From SIG480 sp045539475 (lineage in GTDB: Bacteria > Bacillota > Clostridia > Oscillospirales > JAAYXM01), in contig JAZQFJ010000062.1 in NCBI GenBank assembly GCA_045539475.1, positions 1 through 36,565 of the forward strand: a stretch of DNA of 36,565 nt. The letters are read 5' to 3'. The translations under genes and the position numbers were made by a program. Positions within the stretch are counted from its first letter, which is position 1, and each line of letters starts with the position of its first letter. The notes beneath the pieces were generated by a model, which saw only the letters and a program-made list of their open reading frames with translations, was not told where the DNA came from and made no database searches. Shown in pieces: positions 32,353-36,565 of the stretch.

Positions 32353-33498
32353 ATGAAAAAGTTTCTTATCGCTCCGGACTCCTTCAAAGGAACAGCGAGC
32401 GCATCTGAGATATGTGAAATCGGGAAAAACGCGATTTCAAAAATTATACCGGGCGCAGAATTTTCTCTTCTCCCCATTGCAGACGGCGGTGAAGGAACGG
32501 CAGATTGTTTTCTTTCTTGCCTTGGTGGTGAGAAAGTAACACTGCAGGTAACCGGGCCGCACTTTTCTCCGGTAACGGCAAGCTACGCTATTGTAGGCGA
32601 TGACACTGCTGTTGTTGAGATTGCATCAGCTGCAGGGCTCCCCATGGCAGGAGAAAACAATAACCCCGCCGAAAGCACAACCTACGGTGTGGGTGAGCTT
32701 ATATGTGATGCCGTCAGACGCGGAGTACAAAAGATTATTCTTGCGCTCGGTGGAAGCTGCACTAACGATGCGGCATGCGGACTTGCATCAGCACTGGGAG
32801 TTAAATTTTCAGATCACAACGGGAAAGAGTTTATACCGGTAGGCGCAACACTTGATAAGATTTCTTCTATCGACTTATCCGCCGCTAAAGAAAAGCTCTC
32901 CGGTGTCGACGTTGTTGCTATGTGTGACATTGATAATCCACTTTACGGTAAGAAAGGCGCGGCGTATGTTTTTGCACCGCAGAAAGGTGCGGATGAAGCT
33001 TGCGTTAAGCTTCTTGATGATAATCTTGTCACATTTTCCAAGACAGTAGAACGTGTTGTCGGAATTTCTGTCGCTTCTGTTCCCGGTGCGGGAGCTGCAG
33101 GCGGCGCGGGTGCAGGAGCTATTGTCTTTCTCGGAGCTACGCTTCAAAAAGGAATCGATACTGTTCTTGACCTTTGCAGATTTGATATGCTTGCAAAAGA
33201 AGCTGATCTTGTAATTACGGGCGAAGGACGCATAGACGGCCAGACAACCGGAGGAAAAGCTATTTCAGGTATTGCTGTTCGTGCAAAGGCGCTTGGAGTC
33301 CCGGTCGCTGTAATTGCCGGCGATATCGGTGATAACATCGAGCCGATATATGATATGGGCGTTTCTTTTGTTCTTAGCACTAACCGTGTTGCAAAGAGCT
33401 TTTCAGAAACAAAGCACCATGCAAAGAGCGATCTTGCGCTCACCTTTGACACTCTGGCAAGAATGATAAAAACAGTTGAAATTCAAAACAAAATATGA
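32353..33498 (+). CDS. Glycerate kinase
   Basis: 381 residues, the usual length of the GarK/GlxK-type glycerate kinase family. Marks: LIAPDSFKGTASA at the N-terminus, ADGGEGTAD (catalytic Asp), ALGGSCTNDAACGLASALG, and LVITGEGRIDGQT. It phosphorylates glycerate with ATP for entry into glycolysis. It starts 17 bases after nagB without a clear AGGAGG, so translation may depend on coupling to nagB. The promoter of tRNA-Val begins inside its last codons. Confidence 0.95.
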   Translation: MKKFLIAPDSFKGTASASEICEIGKNAISKIIPGAEFSLLPIADGGEGTADCFLSCLGGEKVTLQVTGPHFSPVTASYAIVGDDTAVVEIASAAGLPMAGENNNPAESTTYGVGELICDAVRRGVQKIILALGGSCTNDAACGLASALGVKFSDHNGKEFIPVGATLDKISSIDLSAAKEKLSGVDVVAMCDIDNPLYGKKGAAYVFAPQKGADEACVKLLDDNLVTFSKTVERVVGISVASVPGAGAAGGAGAGAIVFLGATLQKGIDTVLDLCRFDMLAKEADLVITGEGRIDGQTTGGKAISGIAVRAKALGVPVAVIAGDIGDNIEPIYDMGVSFVLSTNRVAKSFSETKHHAKSDLALTFDTLARMIKTVEIQNKI

Positions 33499-33504
33499 TA
33501 CAAT
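33476..33504 (+). promoter_or_regulatory. tRNA-Val promoter
   Basis: TTGAAA (33476-33481), 17 bases, TACAAT (33499-33504), overlapping the end of the glycerate kinase gene. Confidence 0.7.
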
Positions 33505-33536
33505 ACTATTCGGTCGGAAAATTCCGGCCGATATAC

Positions 33537-33613
33537 GGAGATGTAGCTCAGTCGGTTAGAGCGCTTGCTTCACATGCAAGAAGTCGGGGGTTCGAGTCCC
33601 TTCATCTCTACCA
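33537..33613 (+). tRNA. tRNA-Val(CAC)
   Basis: 77 nt with encoded CCA. Acceptor GGAGATG/CATCTCT, anticodon stem CTTGC/GCAAG with loop TTCACAT, anticodon CAC. The last 19 bases recur at 33750 as part of a tandem duplication. Confidence 0.95.
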
Positions 33614-33620
33614 AAGGGAA

Positions 33621-33652
33621 AACGTACCATCCGGAGGTTGGTGCGTTTTTTC
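33621..33652 (+). terminator. tRNA-Val terminator (copy 1)
   Basis: AACGTACCA (33621-33629) pairs with TGGTGCGTT (33639-33647), then a T-run; an outer CCAAAGG/CCTTTGG pair extends the stem. Confidence 0.8.
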
Positions 33653-33775
33653 CTTTGGTACTGCGTGAAATGAAGAGGACTCGAACAGGACGGCGCTCCG
33701 CAGAGAGCAAAAAGGGTGCCGGTGGCACGCTTTTTAGTCCGCGGGTAGAAGTCCCTTCATCTCTACCAAAGAAGA

Positions 33776-33806
33776 AACGTACCAGCCAGAGGTTGGTGCG
33801 TTTTTA
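33776..33806 (+). terminator. Duplicated terminator (copy 2)
   Basis: The same stem as copy 1 (33776-33784 with 33794-33802) and five T, in the second repeat unit. Confidence 0.75.
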
Positions 33807-33961
33807 CTTTGGTACTGCGCGAAATGAAGAGGACTCGAACAGGACGGCGCTCCGCAGAGGCAAAAAGGGTGCCGGTGGCACGCTTTTTAGTCCGCGGTTA
33901 GAAGTCTTTTGATGGAGTTATATAAAAATAGTTTTGTCAATTTTATACAGTTTAAAAAAAT

Positions 33962-34002
33962 CTCCCGAGGAAATAATTATAATAGTCTTTTGCTTTGGGA
34001 GG
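33962..34002 (+). promoter_or_regulatory. sigG leader hairpin covering the ribosome site
   Basis: CTCCCGAGG (33962-33970) can pair with CTTTGGGAG (33993-34001) over nine positions, two of them G-U. The right arm contains most of the GGGAGG ribosome site (33997-34002) of the TTG start at 34011, so folding would lower translation. Confidence 0.6.
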
Positions 34003-34010
34003 TTTTTGTT

Positions 34011-34787
34011 TTGGTATACGGTAAAGTTGAAATATGTGGTGTAAATACGTCAAAATTAAAGGTGCTTTCGGGCGATGAAACATATGAACTGCTCAAGAAA
34101 TACCGTGCGGGAGATACTTCCGCACGGGACGAGCTTATTTCGGGGAATTTAAGGCTTGTTCTCAGTGTGATCCAGCGCTTTGCGAATCGAGGTGAGCAGG
34201 TGGACGATCTGTTTCAGGTCGGATGTGTTGGGCTTATCAAAGCAATCGACAATTTCGATATAACTTTGGGACTTCGCCTGAGCACTTATGCTGTCCCGAT
34301 GGTCATCGGGGAGATACGCAGATACCTTCGGGATAACAGCACGATACGCGTGTCCCGTTCTATGCGGGACACGGCTTACCGTGCTTTGCAAACCAAAGAA
34401 AAACTTATGAACGAAACTCAGAAGGAACCTACGGTTGAGGAAATTGCCAAGGCGATGAATATGAAGCGCGAGGATGTGGTTTTCGCGCTTGATGGAATTA
34501 TGGAGCCTGTTTCGCTTTATGAGCCGGTGTATTCCGACGCGTCGGGAGATACCATCTGCGTTATGGATCAGGTTGGTGACACAAAGAATACCGATGAAAA
34601 CTGGCTTGAAAAAATAGCTTTGAAAGAAGCTATTTCAAACCTTAACGAGCGGGAACGTCATATTTTGTCTCTGCGATTTTTTGACGGACGAACACAGACT
34701 GAGGTTGCAAACGAAATAGGAATTAGCCAGGCTCAGGTGTCGCGCCTTGAAAAGAGCGCGATTGACAGAATAAAAAAACAATTGTAA
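34011..34787 (+). CDS. sigG: Forespore sigma factor SigG
   Basis: 258 residues from TTG 34011 (GGGAGG eight bases upstream), the standard SigG length; upstream codons of the open frame lie in the leader. The start YGKVEICGVNTSKLKVL is diagnostic for SigG. Region 2 (NLRLVLSVIQRF; DDLFQVGCVGLIKAIDNFD; LSTYAVPMVIGEIRRYLRD) and region 4 (LNERERHILSLRFF; TQTEVANEIGISQAQVSRLE) are complete. SigG directs late transcription in the developing spore, which shows that this organism has at least the regulatory genes for sporulation. No partner spoIIG genes are in the window. A weak start codon and a leader hairpin suggest restrained translation. Confidence 0.96.
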   Translation: MVYGKVEICGVNTSKLKVLSGDETYELLKKYRAGDTSARDELISGNLRLVLSVIQRFANRGEQVDDLFQVGCVGLIKAIDNFDITLGLRLSTYAVPMVIGEIRRYLRDNSTIRVSRSMRDTAYRALQTKEKLMNETQKEPTVEEIAKAMNMKREDVVFALDGIMEPVSLYEPVYSDASGDTICVMDQVGDTKNTDENWLEKIALKEAISNLNERERHILSLRFFDGRTQTEVANEIGISQAQVSRLEKSAIDRIKKQL

Positions 34788-34810
34788 ACGGTAATATTTT
34801 CAAATAACAC

Positions 34811-34842
34811 TTGTAACAGTATACTTTTTATGGTATACTGTT
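34811..34842. promoter_or_regulatory. folT promoter overlapped by a ten-bp dyad (also possible sigG terminator)
   Basis: TTGTAA (34811-34816), 17 bases, TATACT (34834-34839). Perfect ten-bp inverted arms at 34815-34824 and 34833-34842 overlap it and are followed by TTTTT. The dyad can act as the sigG terminator, as an operator, or both. Confidence 0.65.
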
Positions 34843-34856
34843 TTTATCACAAAAAG

Positions 34857-34956
34857 GCAGAGTAGGGAATATCGGGTTAAGTGCCGTGCGAACGGGGAGT
34901 TGTCGCGCGGACGAAGGCGCGTTGTGCGTTGCCGTGATGTTTCCGCATCCCGCTGC
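34857..34956 (+). promoter_or_regulatory. THF riboswitch
   Basis: The conserved string of the tetrahydrofolate aptamer is present: GAGTAGGG near 34859, GGTTAAGTGCC near 34874, GAACGGGGAGTTGTC near 34890, ACGAAGGCGCG near 34911, and CCGCATCCCGCTGC closing near 34956. GCAG/CTGC forms the closing stem. It stands directly before a folate transporter gene, the most common setting for this class. Confidence 0.9.
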
Positions 34957-34970
34957 AAATACGGCTTACT

Positions 34971-35019
34971 GTCCTCTTTGTGTCAGGTTTTGTTATACCA
35001 AAATTTAACAAAGGAGGAC
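34971..35019 (+). promoter_or_regulatory. Riboswitch expression platform hiding the folT ribosome site
   Basis: GTCCTCTTTG (34971-34980) can pair with CAAAGGAGGAC (35009-35019), one bulged G, sequestering the AAAGGAGG ribosome site. This points to translational control when the aptamer binds tetrahydrofolate. Confidence 0.7.
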
Positions 35020-35026
35020 TAAAATT

Positions 35027-35569
35027 ATGCAAAACCGTATCAAATCCTCGCTCGGCGAGATCAAAAACATTCATTCCCTCGCAATGTGTGCCGTGCTTGT
35101 TGCGCTCTATGTTGCAATTGACACAGCATCGGTCTATGTTACCCCGACCATGCAGCTCACTTTTTCGTTTCTGGTTCTTGGGCTTTTAGGGTATCGCTTC
35201 GGGCATTTTACCGGAACTCTTGCTGCGCTTGCGTGTGACCTTATCGCATATGTGATTCGTCCCGCGGGTCCGCTTCACCTTGGCTTTACGCTTTCCACGA
35301 TGCTCACGGTGCTTGTCTTTGCAATTTTTCTTTATGAAAAGCCTCTTCGTATCTGGCGTGTAATCGCCTCTAAAACCGTGGTCAATATCGGCGTGAATAT
35401 TGCGCTCAATACATACTGGCTGTCAAATCTCTACGGCAAGGCATATATTGTCCTGCTTCTTGAGCGCGTTGTAAAAAACATTGCGCTTTTGCCTGTCGAA
35501 ATAGTTCTGCTGTGGCTTGTTCTCAAGGCTTTTGAGAGAATAATGCAGAATATGGAGCATAGGAAGTAA
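35027..35569 (+). CDS. folT: Folate ECF transporter S component FolT
   Basis: 180 residues, six hydrophobic segments, in the compact S-component layout of energy-coupling-factor transporters (VALYVAIDTASVYV; LLGYRFGHFTGTLAALACDL; GPLHLGFTLS). The upstream THF riboswitch identifies the substrate as folate. The shared ATPase and T subunits are encoded elsewhere. AAAGGAGG lies seven bases before ATG. uppP follows 32 bases after the stop and may be co-transcribed. Confidence 0.95.
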   Translation: MQNRIKSSLGEIKNIHSLAMCAVLVALYVAIDTASVYVTPTMQLTFSFLVLGLLGYRFGHFTGTLAALACDLIAYVIRPAGPLHLGFTLSTMLTVLVFAIFLYEKPLRIWRVIASKTVVNIGVNIALNTYWLSNLYGKAYIVLLLERVVKNIALLPVEIVLLWLVLKAFERIMQNMEHRK

Positions 35570-35601
35570 GAAATCTGAATACATTTACAGTGGTGATTAT
35601 T

Positions 35602-36411
35602 ATGGATATTTTAAAAGCAATAATTATAGGTATAGTCGAAGGAATAACGGAATGGCTTCCCATAAGCAGTACAGGGCATATGATTTTAGTCAATGAGCTT
35701 ATGGGTATAAACGAGCAAAGCTTTTTCTCATCACAGATTTTTCTGTATGTAATTCAGCTTGGTGCGATTTTGGCAATCGCTACGCTGTATTTTAAAAAGC
35801 TCAATCCGTTCTCTCCCTCAAAGTCAGCTGTCGAGAAAAAGCAGACGTGGCAGATGTGGTTTAAGGTTATTGTTGCCTGCATCCCCGCCGCAGTGCTCGG
35901 GCTTTTGTTCAATGATGCAATGGATGCGGTTTCAACTCCCGTTGTTGTCAGTATAATGCTTGTTGTATACGGTATTGCATTTATTATAATTGAGCGTAAA
36001 AACAAGCCTGTAAAGGTTGCGAATATGGAAGATATGACCTGCAAAACTGCACTTTACATAGGTCTTTTCCAGGTCCTTTCTATAATCCCCGGGACATCGC
36101 GCTCAGGTGCTACAATCCTTGGTGCAATCCTTCTCGGAACATCAAGAAGCGTCGCAGCGGAGTTTTCATTCTTCCTTGCAATTCCGGTTATGTTCGGTGT
36201 AAGCTTTCTCAAAATTATCACAAACGACTATATTATGTCGTCAGGGGAATGGATAATTCTTGCGGTTTCAATGATTACGGCGTATGTTGTGTCTCTCGTT
36301 TCGGTGAGGTTTCTTACCGGATATGTCCGCAAGCACGACTTTAAGGCATTCGGTGTTTACCGCATCATCCTCGGCATTCTTGTTATAGGATACTTTCTTC
36401 TTGCAAGATAA
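35602..36411 (+). CDS. uppP: Undecaprenyl-diphosphatase UppP (BacA)
   Basis: 269 residues from ATG 35602, which has GGTGAT six bases upstream; two GTG codons at 35590/35593 overlap that site and are less likely. Hallmarks: GIVEGITEWLPISSTGH (Glu13, Glu17, Ser22/23, His26) and PGTSRSGATI. Several transmembrane segments. The enzyme removes a phosphate from undecaprenyl pyrophosphate to regenerate the lipid carrier for peptidoglycan and contributes to bacitracin resistance. It lies downstream of folT; folate and cell-wall genes are not functionally linked in an obvious way. Confidence 0.96.
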   Translation: MDILKAIIIGIVEGITEWLPISSTGHMILVNELMGINEQSFFSSQIFLYVIQLGAILAIATLYFKKLNPFSPSKSAVEKKQTWQMWFKVIVACIPAAVLGLLFNDAMDAVSTPVVVSIMLVVYGIAFIIIERKNKPVKVANMEDMTCKTALYIGLFQVLSIIPGTSRSGATILGAILLGTSRSVAAEFSFFLAIPVMFGVSFLKIITNDYIMSSGEWIILAVSMITAYVVSLVSVRFLTGYVRKHDFKAFGVYRIILGILVIGYFLLAR

Positions 36412-36430
36412 ATTTATATAATATAAAAAA

Positions 36431-36565
36431 GGCTCTTTGTCAATAGTTGGGGTAAAGAGTTAAAATGAAAAAGTGATTAGGCAGGCAGTCGTCGTTAGGC
36501 GGCTGCTTGTTCATTGTTGACTTGCTGATGAGAGAAAATATGTAAAATACGATTTCTGAATCTGT
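36431..36565. mobile_element. End of an ISL3-like insertion sequence (cut by window)
   Basis: The string GGCTCTTTGTCAATAG at 36431 resembles, from memory, ISL3-family terminal repeats, and a transposase-like C-terminus follows on the minus strand. The other end is outside the window, so size and target duplication cannot be checked. Confidence 0.5.
36495..36565 (-). CDS. ISL3-like transposase, C-terminal end only
   Basis: 22 residues are visible on the minus strand, beginning RFRNRILHIF and ending NNEQAAA before a stop at 36495-36497. The RFRNRILHIF-type end is what I remember for ISL3 (IS204/IS1001/IS1165) transposases. The catalytic part lies beyond the window. Evidence is a short stretch plus the adjoining IS-end-like sequence. 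Confidence 0.45.
   Translation of the reverse strand, partial: RFRNRILHIFSHQQVNNEQAAA

Larger units (their letters stand above)
33595..33906. repeat. Tandem ~155-bp duplication with inverted copies of the tRNA-Val 3' end
   Basis: Copy 1 starts at 33595 and copy 2 at 33750, both beginning with the 3' end of tRNA-Val. Each holds a T-tailed hairpin, then an inverted copy of the T-arm (GGACTCGAAC at 33677-33686 and 33831-33840, perfectly complementary to 33590-33599), then an AAAAAG..CTTTTT hairpin (33709-33735 in copy 1). The differences between copies are few, mostly in hairpin loops. No gene is seen here; a 115-codon open frame across it is spurious. Confidence 0.85.

Noticed and set aside
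33565..33912. 115-codon plus-strand frame across tRNA-Val and the repeats
   Set aside because: It starts inside the tRNA and runs through two terminators; the repeated peptide only mirrors the DNA duplication.

Overview
The window looks like a chromosomal segment of an endospore-forming Clostridia-type Firmicute. Signs of this are strong AGGAGG-like ribosome sites, frequent TTG and GTG starts, a SigG-type forespore sigma factor, a THF riboswitch in front of a folate ECF transporter, and a SipW-like/class B sortase surface operon. An Oscillospirales-like host is my inference from the overall feel of the genes, not a proven assignment. The flanks are ordinary chromosome. The middle 20.4 kb is visibly more AT-rich and is an integrated mobile element.

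Left flank (1-10889): the 3' part of a beta-helix-like surface protein, a Ser-rich anchored protein with a SipW-like hydrophobic N-terminus, and a class B sortase form a surface operon. A leftward pair follows (acyltransferase-like and PAP2-like membrane proteins). Rightward come alaS, a HIT-family hydrolase, the Ser/Thr transporter sstT and a stand-alone DUF4838 protein.

Integrated element (10890-31306): a 46-bp direct repeat, the 3' end of tRNA-Thr(GGT), bounds it. The tyrosine integrase and an excisionase-like gene sit next to the intact tRNA at the right end. The left part holds a MazF/PemK-like toxin, a serine recombinase, and a leftward operon that includes a J-domain protein and a sigma-like factor. 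A divergent switch with four 16-bp operators drives that operon and an XRE-type regulator. Next are a HigBA-like pair and a Phd/HicA-like pair, several small DNA-binding proteins, a P-loop helicase-like protein with an apparent AUA start, an HNH endonuclease preceded by a hairpin-rich noncoding stretch, and a short tail cassette ending in a 1633-residue tape measure protein. No terminase, portal, capsid, tail tube, baseplate, lysis or conjugation gene is recognisable. The element is therefore best read as a phage satellite, or a heavily reduced prophage, that kept or acquired a tape measure gene. This is the most interesting feature of the window.

Right flank (31307-36565): tRNA-Thr and tRNA-Asp on the minus strand share one promoter. 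Then come nagB, a glycerate kinase, tRNA-Val(CAC) followed by a tandem duplication that carries inverted copies of the tRNA 3' end, sigG with a leader hairpin that can hide its ribosome site, a THF riboswitch with folT, uppP, and the edge of an ISL3-like insertion sequence cut by the window end.
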